64,000 nucleotides of DNA from Helopsaltes ochotensis (GCA_013400155.1 VXBM01000132.1:300354-364353), one strand, 5' to 3'; shown: positions 50,236 through 63,879, counted from the stretch's first letter. Notes: generated by a model from the sequence alone, not told the origin. Translations and numbers: made by a program.

Positions 50236-53200
50236 TTTTCTGGTCTTACATAAGAGCATATCCAGAAAAGAGATTCCATCAGATTTTCTGAATTCTTAAA
50301 ATACCTTACAATAAAATCGATAAGATAACAATAATCAGTAATTTTATCATTTCTTTGTGACTTACAAATAAATTTAAAGTCACAATTTTAGAGAAAATCT
50401 TAGCATCTCAATTAAAATACTACTTCAGCCAATAGAAAAGTACTTTCTAAAGCCCTGTCTATTCAGATCCCTTGATCTGAATAAAAACATTATTAGGAAG
50501 CATGATCTTGACCTTCTAGAATAAAACCAAGTATAGAATACCTGCAACTTCTGAAATTTTTCTTATTCCCATTCCTGAAAAAAAAGTCAACGCTCATGTG
50601 TAGGTACTAAATGCTCTCTCTTCAAACAATCATATTAACCAATGAAAAAAATTGACATTTGATTAATATTAACTTTGGGGCAACACTTTCTTGAAAAGCA
50701 CAATGGTTTTACACTATTATATATGTTCCCTACTCACCAAAAACAGAGCAGGCACATGGATCATAATGCTGTGAGGCCTGTCTGTGGCACTGCTTGCCTG
50801 TATCAAACATTCCAGATTTTCTTTAACTTATCTGGTGTATTCCCTCAAGATCTCAGTATTCTTAGTCACAGTTCAACTCTTACTTGAAAAACCAGCCCTG
50901 ATGGAGGATAGAAAATGCAGAGATAGAGATGTGCTTTTCTCAGGTGCAGAAACAACACATTTTTGAATCGTCTCAATTTTTTCATATGGTTAATAATACA
51001 TTTCTTTTTCCCTTTAAAAAGAGACATCAACTCTAAGAACGACAAAGGCAGCTAAGCTGAACTCCAAAATTCATGAACAGTGTACACAATTCAAAAATTT
51101 AGTTAAACCTTTCTTTCCAAACCATGTACAGCAAAGCAGAGATGAAAAGTGACAACATTAAAGAGTTCAGAAAAGATGGGCAAGAGTGACATGCGAATTG
51201 GGAAAATGTGAGACCTGAGTTCAGAATTTTTTAACCTTATTGGAAAAGTGTTTAAAGCATTGCTTTGATTTCAGTCTTATCAATATTTATGTTCGCAGGA
51301 GACACAGGCACTCTAACAGGCATTTTGACTGTGAAGTTGATTCATTTTCTCTTTGGTACTATAACCCCTTGATCATTCAAAGTGTGCACATAGTAGTTCG
51401 TAGCCAGGCCCATTATGACTGAACCAAGCTGTCATCTTGATTCAGAAATAGCAGCTACGTATGAGAAGATAATGCAGGATGGTCTGCATGGTGAGTACAA
51501 GTACCAGCCAGCTTGGAAGCCTGGGCTTGTATCCTAACTTATAGAACAGAATTAGATTGATATAAAGTGTAATATCTATTCTCAAGGAAGAGACACTTGG
51601 AAGAAAGAGGAGAGAGATTAGAAGAAAAATGCAAATTTTGAAAGTTGAAGTTTTGTAAATATTGAAACATCTTCCTCATAGTAGTAGTGCAACTTAAGTC
51701 AATATTGGTTGTATTTAAAAACATGTTCTATTTCAATCTCACGTTCTGCAGCTTGATGCAATTACTCAAAGAGATTGATCACATGTGTGATGCAACCAGA
51801 TCTTAATGGTCCCTCATCTGACTTTAAAATCTACTAAGTCACTCTTCTGTTCTCTATGAACTCAGAAAATTTCCTCTGTGTGATTTCAAATATGCAGCCT
51901 TTTCCAATTGCTCACACCCTCTCATATAAGTGATTCGTATAAGTCATCTATGTCACCATCTATGTCCTAATAATAAATTAACAGCCATCTAACTGAAAAG
52001 TGAGATATATTTGAAATGAATTTTATGTGAGTACTTCTCACAACTACTTAAACATTTTGAGGATAAAAGACATGCATTGAAAATAAAATAAAGGTTGCAT
52101 TCTATGCACGAGGCATATTTTATGTTAATACAATACCACCACCACAAAATTTAAACCTATTTCAAATGTATAGTCTATAGATATTTTTAAATTACAATTA
52201 ATAAAATTATGTAAAATTATATGGGGGTTTATGTGTCCATTTTGCTCATGAACTATCAAGCAAATCTCTGTAGTTTGCAAAGCTAAAACTATACAGTCCT
52301 TTTTTAGTTTGCTAAAATTTGTTTCACCATCTTTGATAATAGCTATAAGACAAACAATGCCATTCCCAAATAAATTGAATATTATCTCACTGACTGCACT
52401 GATTAAAAACAGTAGCACGGCACAAAAGAAAGGGCTACATTTAATAAGACTATAAAAATACAAAATTACTGAACTTCAGATGGACAAATTAGCAAATTCT
52501 TCCAACTTATGAGAAAAGGGACCTTTTTACTTTCTGAAGAACTTGCATACAGTGGCTTATATTGCAGTCAAAAAAGAAACCATATACCTGGTTAGCATAT
52601 TATTTAGATAACGGAAGTATGGAAGTAACCTGATTTCTGCAAAAAATATAAGCACTCTAGACTAATCTATAAAAAGCACATAAAATTACTACATAATTAA
52701 TTACACATGAAGTTTTTCACTGCTAATACAGTAACACTGCAGAATAACATTGATCTGCAGAATGTTCTTAGAACAGAAAGCAATGCTCGAAGTACTCTAC
52801 CATCTTCCACAGTTCTCAGAAGGAAATAGCAAGCTCTTTTGATCTCAATAGAAAGACATTCTATAAATAAAATGTATTTATATCTTTGCAAATAAGCAGA
52901 AGAGTTGCACTGATCATGGCTTTAGAAATCTTGTCTAATTTTTCTAAGATGCTTCAAAGCCCAGCTTAGCATCTGGATGTGCTGATTTTTATCACTTTTA
53001 TAGTGATAACAGGGTTTCACTACTTCAACAAGATCTCTCCAGGAATGAAGAACAGCTGGTGCAAGCTGAACAAAAAAGGAATGGGCACATGAGACCACTT
53101 TTGTTATCTCTATTTTGGTGGACATATATATCCTCCAACTGTTAAATCAGTCAAATAGTTCAGAATTCCCTTGGAATTCCTCCTGACAATGGCTTACCAT

Positions 53201-55859
53201 ACAGCACCTACAGCAGTTTTTTCCTTTCCTAGTCAGCTAGGAGATTCAATTTCATCTTTAAGGATGCCAGTATTTATCAGCTACCATTATCATTACCTTC
53301 CTCAGCACAGTAATCCAAAATTCATCAGCAAGAAGCCATCAGCCATTACCATATTCTCATTAATATTTTTCCACCAAAAATACCTTTATACTCTCTGCAC
53401 TGATTTCTAACAGAAGAGAGCTTCGAGTGGGACATTCCAATTCTTATGTTCAAAATGCTCAGTATCCTGTGTCCAACATGTCCAAGATAAAGATCATAGT
53501 CAGCAATTTTCCTGCCCAGACATAATAATGGTTTTAGTCTGCATGAATGGAGACAGAACTTTCCTACAACAATCACCCACTCCTAAACCATCCTGTCTGT
53601 CGTTGTAGGTGCAAAGTGCATTGATCTCACCTCTTCTAATATGAACACAAAGAAATACACATGTTTTAAAAAAACCCTCCATGTTATAACAAACCCCACT
53701 AACTGCACATGAAACTCCTCCCCCAGGGAGAGAATGTGAGAGAACAAACCAAATGTAACAGATGTTAGTTATATCATTTAATGCATGACTGAAAGACTAA
53801 AGCTGTATGTTGATGAGGACAACCTAAGAACCTCTGCAGAACAGAATGGGATTAGCACTTCAGGATCTATTGTTAAAGTGAGGGAACAGTATAAAATAAA
53901 AACAAAGCCAAAACTTTTTTTCACATTTAATTAAATTGAAAACTACAGAATGACCAAAAAAGGCATGTCTGAACTTCTAATGTGCTGTAAATCCTGTCAA
54001 TACCCCAGAAGCCTATAATTCAAAATGAACATTAAATCGGCCACAGATGACCACACCACAACACTGTGGTCAAACTTACTGACACTAATAATACCCTTTG
54101 TGATATCTTTTGTTGTTCCTGTGTATGGTTTCAGGAAGTAAATGACTAGACTTCATCAAAAACATTATCTAAATTAGTTACTGAAACTGCAAGTGAATAT
54201 CAAAATTTCTATAACCACTGGATCATTAATTACAGATATTATTACAGCAGGTTAAAAAAAAAGGGATTTTTTTCTGTACCTCATTAACAGTTGCTTTGAA
54301 AAAGCTATAATTTAAAAAAATATGAAAATCTATGTCTAAAAAACTTGTATAATAATTACATTTATTGACAGTTACTTTAAAATATCAGGGCTCAACACGA
54401 ACACCCATAGAGTAGATACATTTTAAATTTCTTTAGATATCATTACGAATATTTTTAATGCTAGACATTTTCCTAAATATTAGTTGAAGTTAAGAGAATT
54501 ATTAAATCAGGTGGTCAGCTAACAATTAAAAAAAATGAATGATGTCAAACATACCTGTGGAATAGCCACTGTAGTCTTCCCTGTTTTGAAACTTCAAGTA
54601 AACAGGAAATGTAAGCTATCTTCTACAAAATGGGGCAGAGCAGTAGCTTCTGTGATGACACTGTTATAATTAATGTGTTTTATCTAAAAATGCCACCTCC
54701 ATGATAACTGTACAAAAATATATTCTGGTTGGAATGTCTATGACTACTTAAAAATTATATAGCTCCCTAAATATAAATCAATTGTGGATACTGCAAGTCT
54801 TTTCTAGAACAAACAAAACACAAATTGATTATCGTTAATTCCTCAGGAAAGAAGGGCAAATTCTTTGCAATCATTCTTGGAAGGAATTCTATCCCAGGAT
54901 TCCTAGTCTTGTATGCAATTGATAGCTTAGAGCTTTTAAGCACTCAGAGAAAAAAATCTTTTTGCAAGAGCCTTTGACTATCCAGGTTTCTCATTTAGAA
55001 ATAACAGCATTATTCTATACATGTCTGATTTTTTTTACTCCATCAGGGACATATCCATATGCTGTGGCCATAATATAGACATAGCTATCAGGCAAACAAA
55101 TACAGAAGTCTTACACAAGGCAAGGCCAAATCAACCTTCAAGAAACAGTTAGAGTTCCAACAAAAATTATTATTTCTCTGCATAATGATGTAAAATGGAG
55201 GCCACAGGCAACTCCTTTCCTCCACTTTCATGTTAAAATCCACAGACACTGCAAAAAACTGCTGTGTTTAGGAACATCCTTAACACAAGTGTCTGAACAG
55301 ACAAGGACTAATAGCAAGATTTAGCAACTACTGTGCTGCACCCTTATGAGGCCTAAGAAGTACCCCAAGAAAACTAAATTATGCACTAAGTACAATTAAG
55401 GAAGTTAAGTATCCTCAAAACTTAATGCAGACACTCAAAAATCTGACTAATAAGCTTTATAGATTTAGTCAACAGAAAGATAAGGACACTACTCTTCTGA
55501 ATTTCAGTCTTTTCCATGAATAAGCCTATCTACACTTATAAAATTTTAAATTATGTGCAATATTACCACAGATTACCTTTTCACAAAATATTCTTGTAGA
55601 AGTCAATATTTAACTGAACAAATTCATTTGTTTTATAAATATGGTATTGATCCTTTGGCTGATAGCTTGTCTGGCCAGAAATAAAAGTAATGGGATAGAA
55701 ATCCAGATTGTTTTGCACTCTCAGACAAAGTCTGTACTTGTAGGACTACAGAGCTTGCTTTCTTGTCAGCCTCTGCATTTTCTGCATAATATCATAGGTT
55801 CAACACCTGGGAGAATGAACATCCTATCAGACATTCATGGAAGGTTATGGGACATATCC

Positions 55860-56125
55860 TAGTGGATGCCATTTCCAAGCACAGGAGAATGCAAACCTGC
55901 GTGAATTATCTGACTGCCACCTGACAAAATGACTGGTTGTGTGAAGTGAATGTAAAGGCCCGTGACCTGGTCCCTCATGGCATCCTTCTGGACAAACTGG
56001 GGACACATGGACTGGACAAGTAGATGAAAAACTGGTTGAACTGCCAGGCTCAGGGTGTACTCCACAGACATTGAAGTCTAACTGGTAGCCCAGAACTACT
56101 GATGTTCCCCCAAGATCTTTTTTTA
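55860..56125 (+). mobile_element. CR1 LINE fragment, reverse-transcriptase region
   Basis: Plus-orientation CR1 ORF2: CCCTCATGGCATCCTTCTGG then ACAAACTGGGG corresponds to the usual 'cccacagcatcctcctggagaaactgg' block. It is followed by 'acatggactggacaagtag', 'aaaaactggttgaactgccaggctcagg' and 'ctactgatgttcccccaag'. No intact frame. It is not contiguous with a 3' end, so it is an internal remnant. Confidence 0.8.
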
Positions 56126-57120
56126 TCTGGGCTTGTATTCTGGTCACCTTCTTTCATTTCCTTATTAAAATACCTTTTATGACAGACTCAAAATCATAGA
56201 TTTTCATAGGGTGAGCCTGCTGTGTATCTGATGATGCTCAGACAGCGTTTAGGAACTTTTCTGACTGTTTTTTGATTATGACAAGCTGAATCTCTTGTTT
56301 CTTCCTGTTAAGACATCTGTGCTAAGGCCCAACTTAGACATGCAAGGAGGTCTAGAGCAAATAGCTGGTTGCATGATGATAGGTATGCAGGCATAGGTCA
56401 GAAGATAAATTTCTTAGACATCCTGGTCTTGCATATATTCCTAAGACTGTGAGTAACCTTAGCAATTTTGGAGATTATTCACTTTTCTCAAGCTAAGCAT
56501 GGCTGTTCAAGGCAAAGTAGCGCATTCATTTTTCACTGCTAGTATCAGTGTTTCTTTCACTCTATTTCAAAACAGAAATGGCTCATTCCACAAACAAGTA
56601 TCAGCTTCACTTCTTAAATTACATTTATTCTGTCATCATTCATCACACTACCTATCCATTTCCAAATATTATTGCAGTCTACAAAACCAAATATTTGAAG
56701 AATTCAAAGAAGCTTCTAGAAAAATAAGATTTGCCATTTGTCTAAATGATAGATAAGTAGTGGTCTAAAACCAAATTAATTGTGTTTTTCATTTCAGTAT
56801 GTTCTGAAAAAAAAGAGCTGAACACCTTAGCTTTGCCATCTGAAAAGCTGAAACAGCAAAATCTATGCATGTTCCATTTTGTTGATTGTTAGAACTTATT
56901 ACAAAATGTCTTAGGTGTAAAAAAAATTAAATAGGGTAATGAATATTTGTATTGAAATGTGCAAATACAGTTCCTGTAATTGTTCTTACCTAAAACAAAA
57001 CACATCTAACAAGTAACTATATCCAGCAACATGACAGCTGGGTTCCAACAGATGCCATTGATCCCTCTTTGTTTAATACAGAGCATGTTATCACTATGTG
57101 ACGAAGTGAACATAACATTC

Positions 57121-57199
57121 CTAGAATCATTTAGGTTGAAAAAGACCTTCAAGATCATCCAGTACCTCCATTAAACTAACACTGCCAAGTCCACCATTA
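57121..57199 (-). mobile_element. Very short CR1 LINE 3' end, minus orientation
   Basis: CTAGAATCATTTAGGTTGAA then AAAGACCTTCAAGATCATCC, followed by 'aacactgccaagtccaccattaaac', matches the reverse complement of the last 80 bp or so of avian CR1. Confidence 0.82.
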
Positions 57200-60100
57200 A
57201 ACATTTCTCACATTTGCTTTGCAAAGGATTGACTATAACTGGCAACAAGTGGACTGGCTACATATATTTTGTAATTATTTTTATTTTCAAAACATACTGT
57301 AAAAAAGAGATAAATTCATCATCTTGATGTCATGGGCACCAAGCAGGCATTTCATCTTTGAATGTTCACAGAAGTTCACACAAATTTTCTAAGGTGTTTC
57401 AATGAGCTGATGTAGGAAAGACATCTTCCTTTCTAATAGAAAAAAAGAGAGAGTTACAGCAGTTGTCCTACTATGAAAAGTTGCTCAAACCTAACAATTA
57501 AAATAAGCAGACAAATGAAACATGCTCAGGAGATCTGGATAGATTTTTAAAGATTATATTTTATGACTTTTCCAATTGACTAAAAATGTTTAAGATATGG
57601 GATTACACTAACACACATTTGGAAGACAAGAGATCCTGTGATGTGTATTGATAAAAACATGAGTACTGACTTTTAACAGTATTTCTTTTAGGTTTTACAA
57701 TGAAAGGACACCAATTCTGCTAGTACTCAAACCACAAAGAAGAATATCCAAAAATAAGACGAAGGTATAGAAGACTAGCTATATATTTTTAACTAGCTCT
57801 CATACCCAAAAATTCTATCACAGACTACTACAAAAATTCTACAATCTGTTATACAGAAGTTATACCATATGGTCATAATGACACCTCCTTAGGAGGAGCT
57901 TCTCATAGCTGCAAAATTGATGACCGAACATTTTAACTATGAAATGTTAGGATGCATGCTGAATTAAGTTTACAACAGTTTAAAACTTTCGGAGTAGAAC
58001 TGACTAGTGACAGCAATTTTGTACTTTCTGAAGAGGAAGCCTAAAATGTCACATGAAAAAAAAAAATCTTAACTATGTCCAACAATACTGATTGTTTCCA
58101 TAGTGATTTGCTTTTAAAAATGCACATAAAATTCAGTTCTCTCCTACAACAGCAAGTCATACTTAATTTTCACGATGATTTAGTTATGATATACAAAGAT
58201 ACTGATCTTTCACTATGAGTTTAATATAGAAGTGTACTTTGAATTAAACATAGATAAGCAGAATATTTAGAAGGCATCCTAAAGAAATAAATCAGTTCAA
58301 CAATTTCCGTCTAAATTTTGGTTGAATTAACTTATTTCTATCAAATCTTTTTATTTCCACTAAAATGTATTTAATTTTGCTTTTTAATTTTTCATTTTAA
58401 AAAATGGAAATCAGCAAAAAAATTGAGCCCCACATTGCTTAAGTAATAATTACACTATATATGATTAATGTATACATTCTTTTCCTCTTCTTTTACATTA
58501 ACTGGTACAAAAATAAAAAGAAGGAATTCTGAAGGATGAAAAAGGTTTGTTTACACCAGTGCAAGCATGCAGTTTTCTCTGTCTTGAGTAGAAGGTTAAT
58601 GTGACAACTGATACAATGAAAACTGTAGACTAAAAAAATACAAAAAAATTTCTAGGTGTAAGAGTAGTGTACACATATGAATCTGACAAGATTTGAAGAC
58701 CTAAATTTCAATTTAAAGTAACCAGTTTAGGTTATTTTATTAGAACTGTGCTTCTTGAAGTCTCAGCTGTTCTGTCACTGTGCTTCATTCCTAATCAACT
58801 CAGCATATGAAGATGCTGAACAAGAAGGAATCCTACTTTTGCATAAATAGTAAGTCTTGTATGTTGAATTACTATAAGGACTCTTAAAATTTCAACTGTC
58901 TTAGAACAATTAATATTGACAGCAAAAGATACAATAGGCAGAAAAAGCAAGCTAGCAACTGGAAAAAAACCTTTTATTTCAAAATATACTTCTATTACCA
59001 AAAGATAATGTGTTAATGATGCATGGTAAACTACACAGAAGATCAGAAACTAGCCTTAAATGATGGGAAAATACCAACTGAAGAATGGGCTATGTGGGAT
59101 TATGTCTTTAGTGATCATTTGCCAGAAGGACTATTTGCATCCCTTCATCTCCTGCGACCCAAATACCAAAGCATCAGTATCAAAGCATTCATTGGACCGA
59201 TCCTAAGAAATATCCCAGTCAGCCCAAAATTTTATTAAAAGGCATCTCAAATGGATACTCAAAAATTACAGAAAAAAACTTTGAGTAAAGACATATAACC
59301 TGTCTGTGTCTTCTTTGCCTTTTACTTCCTCTTTCATTTCACCTCCCATTGGCACCAGATCAGAAATCTCCTCCAGAGCCCCAGACTCATGACTGGAGCA
59401 CCCCCATGAGCCAGCGTTGAGTACAACAGCGAGTACCGGATGTACTCCAGGCCAAGACGTCATGCTCTTCCGTTAAATTATTTGCTAAACCCATTTATCC
59501 GCTCAAAACTGACTGAGTATCACTCCCTTATTGAAGCTCAGCTAGTCTATTATTATCAACCTGAGCTTTGGCAGCTTCATGAGCGTCAAATGTTATATGA
59601 AGTATAAGACAGCATGACCCCTCCTACACCAAATCACAATTTTCAATCACTAAACAGAAAAAAAAAGACAGGGGACAGTAAACCAATATTCAGTAATTTA
59701 GTAATACCATATACATACAGGGTGGGTAACCACCATCAGGTCAGAAACACACTTTGCCAACTGAAGAACAAGCAGCAAAATTATTAGTTTCCTAATTCTA
59801 TGTGTGAAAATCAACACGATTTAATGAACAAAGAAGTGAAATGGAATTTATTCCTCCTAAATATCAATTACATTGTGATGTAGAAGTTATTGGTTTTATG
59901 CAAAGACAGGAAGGCCCATGAACTACAGTTATTTAAGGCTTCCATTTTACCAACAACTACACTGCGAATGAAGTATTGAAATGATCTATTTTTACACTGA
60001 TATGACAGATTAAATACCAAATACATAATATTATTTAATTTTTATATAAATATTACTTATACTTCAGAAGGCTAAGTCCTTTAAATAAAAGTTTCCATCT

Positions 60101-60839
60101 CAGAAAAAAAAATGTACCTTGATATACTGCAAAAACTTTTCAATAAATTTCAGGATTATTTAGAATCTTAGAAAAAAAATCTAGAAATACATTTAGCTAG
60201 ATATACTGGCTCTTTCTGTGCTTTAAGGAGGCTATGTGCATTACAGCTGAGACACAGCACTGCCCCCCTAACCAGGAGCCATCCATGGGAAACCACCACT
60301 CCTAGCTCACATTCCATTATGCACGTGAGCACTCGCCAAGTAAAACAGAACCTCTGCAAGCACAGGCTGCTGTGGAGAGTGACACTAATGTGTGTTCTAA
60401 AAATAAGAGTCAGCAAGTCAATTATTTTATTCCATGTTTACACTAATCAACCTAGGTGCTCTTTTAACTTCAAATCTGATTATATCTGCCTCACTTTAAA
60501 ATCTGGCACTCATTCTTGCTTTGTTCTCCTTAATAAAACAGAGGAAAATTTTATATAAATATAAATAACTGATATATGTAATACAGACATTTAAGTGTAC
60601 TATCCTACCTACTCTCCACGAAAACTAATTTCATGATGTAAAGGTTTTCTTCAATGCACAATTGAAAACAAATTGCAATTCATTTTAAGAATGTATGTTT
60701 AAATTCTGTAATATGTGAGGCATACCATGTTTGTAATATAAGTGTACATTCACAGACAATGTCCCACAAATACATTTGCGGTCGGAAAAAAATGTTCTTT
60801 TATACTTGTGAGTTGTTTTAGAGTTCCCCCAGTGTTGTC

Positions 60840-61020
60840 AGAGACCATAAAAAGGGGACATTTTTGTTAATAAATAAATAAAATAAATACAATAAATAAA
60901 ATAGAAATAAATAAACCCTCCCCCAGTTCTCGGGATCTGGAGGAGCATCCCCCCGCAGGTCAGCGGTGTCTGGCTAGCCCGGGTGGATGGAGTAGTCACT
61001 CTGTGAGGGACACTGTGACA
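60840..61020 (+). mobile_element. LTR-like 3' fragment (TATA box, AATAAA-rich tract, GC-rich U5-like end)
   Basis: A TATA-like CATAAAAAGGGG at 60846-60857 is followed by an AATAAA-rich tract, then an abrupt GC-rich, CpG-containing stretch (CTCGGGATCTGGAGGAGCAT, 'ccccgcaggtcagcggtgtc', 'gcccgggtggatgg') ending ...GGGACACTGTGACA. TATA, polyadenylation signal and GC-rich U5 ending in CA is the order expected in an LTR, and it does not resemble the ERVL LTRs in this window. The 5' half is not recognised. No target duplication is visible. Confidence 0.5.
60868..60914. repeat. (AATA)n tract inside the LTR-like fragment
   Basis: TAATAAATAAATAAAATAAA and further AATAAA units. It overlaps the place where an LTR polyadenylation signal would be, so it may be an expansion of that signal. 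Confidence 0.8.
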
Positions 61021-61034
61021 ATTAGAAAACTGGG

Positions 61035-61082
61035 GGTTTGTGTATTTCGGTTTGTGTATTTAGGAGCTTTTGCAGCTCCTAA
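61035..61082. repeat. Tandem 14-mer followed by a hairpin
   Basis: GGTTTGTGTATTTC is followed by GGTTTGTGTATTTA at 61035-61062. Then TTAGGAGC (61060-61067), a 7-base loop and GCTCCTAA (61075-61082) form a perfect 8-bp stem. It lies just after the LTR-like end at 61020. No downstream T-run or gene relation suggests a function. Confidence 0.6.
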
Positions 61083-61728
61083 AAATCCTTTTTATTTTTA
61101 GTGTTTCCCACAATGGTTTTCTGTGTTCTTAGTGCTTTTATACCAGTCAAGAATTTTTATGTGCTTTACTGTAAGGATCTTTTTTTGCCTCTGATTCAGA
61201 GACAGAAAGGCAAAATAGTTTTGTTTAATATGCATAAAATGCAGATTATTCTAGACTACCCATATGGAAAGTGACATTCAAGATGCGAAGCAATGTTTCA
61301 GTTCTGGAACAATATACAATTTTAAAAGGAAGGATTATCTAAATTGAAAAACCATTTAAAACTTATCTTGGATCCCTTTCTAAGTGAAATCTCATTGAGA
61401 AAAACATTTAAGTATAATCTTCAATACAACTCTCTACATTTCAGGCAAAAATGGCAGCCAACAAAAAAAAAGAAATGTTCGTCCAGAGATGTAGGAATGA
61501 CTGCATTGCCAGAGAATAAAACACAGTGAAGCACATGGGCACCAAATGGAAGAGAAAGGTCACCTCAGGATATCTTAAGGAAAAAAGAACTGTTGGGGAA
61601 CTGAAAGTAGAACAAAGGAATGCTTTTTCAATCTCCCAACCACCTGTGTGTTAGCTGTGTGTCACAAGTGAAAGGCACAACTTTGTTCTACACAACACTA
61701 CTGGGTTCCAAATAATCCCCTATTCCCC

Positions 61729-62319
61729 TGTCCCAGTTGTAGAGGTTTTTTAGACAGAATCTCTGTAGGTGCACTGCATTTGGCTGGGATGGAGTCAATT
61801 TTCTTCACAGCAGCTTGTATGTGTATGGTCCTGAGGTTTTTTTGCATTTATGACTAACACTGTTGATAACACACCAGAATTCTGGTTATTGCTGAACAGG
61901 GCTTGCACAGTGCTAAGGCTTTTGCCAGTCTATAGCTCCAAAAAATAGGCTGGTGTTGGCAAAAAAATGGAATAACACACAGCTGGAAGAGCTGATCCTA
62001 TTGATTAAAAGGATGTTCCATACCATATGATATTTTGCTGAGCAATAAAAACTCAAGAAAGGGACATGGAAGCAGGGAAAGTCATGGTTACATTCTGAGG
62101 CAAATTTAGCAGAAATTGGTTAAATATCTGGCTGCCAGCGGAAAGCAGTGAATAAATTCCTTTACTTTGCTTGCAAGTATAGCTTTTGCTTCACCTATTA
62201 AACTGCCTTTATCTTGATCCACAAGTCTTCATGCCTTTCTTTTATTTTTTGCCCCGTCCCACAGGAGAAGGGAAGGAGTGAGCAGCTGTGTTTAGCTGGT
62301 GGTCAGGGTCAACCCATCA
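61729..62319 (+). mobile_element. Second ERVL-like solo LTR
   Basis: It shares an ordered series of blocks with the LTR at 35833: 'ggctgggatggagtcaattttcttcacag', 'actgttgataacacacc', 'ggatgttccataccatatgatatt', a TATA-like CAATAAAAAC near 62043-62052, ATTAAA at 62197-62202 followed by 'ctgcctttatcttgatccacaag', 'ggagtgagcagctgtgtttagctgg', and a CA end at 62319. About 50 bp after TGTCCCAGTT does not fit the family, so the 5' end may be rearranged and the start is uncertain. No internal gag/pol sequence flanks it and no clear target duplication is visible. Confidence 0.8.
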
Positions 62320-63077
62320 AAGCAGAAGAGGAAGAGCATCTACTAATGACTATGTGCAGCAGGAAAGAGCATGATAATAGGGTAAAAATTATGCTCTAAA
62401 GACTAATTCTGCAGATGCAACACATTAGGTATTAGACTAATTTTGAAAATTCCTCACTTGTTCAAGCATAAGTCCAGAGAGAAGCTCATATGACATTCCA
62501 ATTAATGAATTAATTTCCATTCTGACCTCAGCTGCCAGAGTGGAAAATATCTACTGAAACTAGTTTTTGCAGTTCCTTCCTGCTTCTGAGTTCAAACGTC
62601 TGGCAATCACTGAATTCTTCCAAACATGTCTTCTCCCAGACACACATCCAAGAAGGTAAGAGTGTCTGTCTGACAGAAGGATGCTATACTGCATGCCAAG
62701 CAAGGCCAGAAGCCAGAGCACATTCTTAAGAAGCAGATTTGTGAAAAAAGGAAACTAAAGTCCAGGGGAAAGTTATAAGAAATGAACTTTCCCACTGATT
62801 ATGAACAGACAGGAAAGGAAAAAGGAGTAAATAAAACATAAGTAAATAAAGCAAATACAGGAAAAAATAAGTAAACAAAGGGGGAAAAAAAGAAGAAAAA
62901 AAACCACAGAAGGGAATCAAAATTAAGAGAAGTTGTTCCAACTTAAAGATATGGCATCCATGATATGCCTCATTTATTCAGATTTCTGAGGGATGTATAT
63001 AGGTCTGAAGAGGAGTATGCTGCACAAAAGTCACTAAGGATAACAAAGTTCTTGAGATCGTTATCAAAATCACTTCC

Positions 63078-63785
63078 ACTACACCAGGTTGCTCAAAACC
63101 ACAACCAGCCTGGCCTTTAACTCTTCCAGGTATGGGGCATTCATAGGTTTTGTGGCCAGCCTATTCCAGTGTCTCACCACCCACACAATAAAAAATTTCT
63201 TCTTAATATACAATCTAAATCTACCCTCTTTCAGTTTAGAGTCATTCCCCCTTGTCCTGTTGCTACATGTCCTTATAAAAAGTCCTTCTCCCTCCTTTTT
63301 ATGAGCCCCGTTCAGATACTGGCAGGTTCTATAAGGTGTCCCCAGAGCCCTCTCTTCTCCAGTTTGAACTACCCCAAATCTCTCAGCCTGCCTTCAGGCT
63401 CCAGAGGTGATCCATCCCTCTGAGCATCTCTGTGGCCATTCTCTGGACTCGCTCCAGTACGTTCATGTCCTTCATATGATGGGGACTCCAGAACAGGTTG
63501 CAGTACTCCAAGTGGGGTCTCACAAGAAAGGAGTAGAGGTATTGAATCACCTCCTTTGGCCTGCTGGCCACACTTCTTTAGTCGAAGCCCAGGCTACAGT
63601 TGGCTTTCTGCTCTGCCAGAACACATTGCCTGTTTGTGTCCAGCTTCCCATGCAGCAACACCTCAAAGTCTCCTCACAGTTTCTCTCAATCTACTCCCTG
63701 CCCAGTCTGCATCTTTGCATGGGGTTTCCCTGACCCAGGGGCAGGATCTTGCACCTGGAGTTGTTGAATTTCACTGGATTTAGGA
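63078..63785 (-). mobile_element. CR1 LINE fragment, ORF2 end and 3' region, minus orientation
   Basis: About 0.7 kb in minus orientation, lacking the final terminus. Typical blocks include GGTTGCTCAAAACCACAACC, 'cttccaggtatggggcattc', 'agtgtctcaccacccacac', 'agagccctctcttctccag' and 'ttctctggactcgctccag'. The minus frame at 63571-63383 reads ...LVRPHLEYCNLFW...NVLERVQRMATEML, the hallmark of CR1 ORF2. A further CR1-like stretch lies upstream in another frame. Frameshifted and non-functional, but among the better-preserved copies here. Confidence 0.92.
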
Positions 63786-63844
63786 ACTATAGAATCACAA
63801 ACTAAAAGGAAATAACTGTTTCCTCTGTCATCAGTATTGTTCTG

Positions 63845-63879
63845 ATGTGGGCCTGTTGGAGCAAGTCCAGACAAGGGCC
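63845..63879 (+). mobile_element. Tiny CR1-like ORF2 piece
   Basis: GGGCCTGTTGGAGCAAGTCC then AGACAAGGGCC matches the plus-strand CR1 block 'ttggagc(a/g)agtccagaggagggcc'. It stops abruptly where an LTR-like sequence begins, so it could be interrupted by that insertion. Confidence 0.4.
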
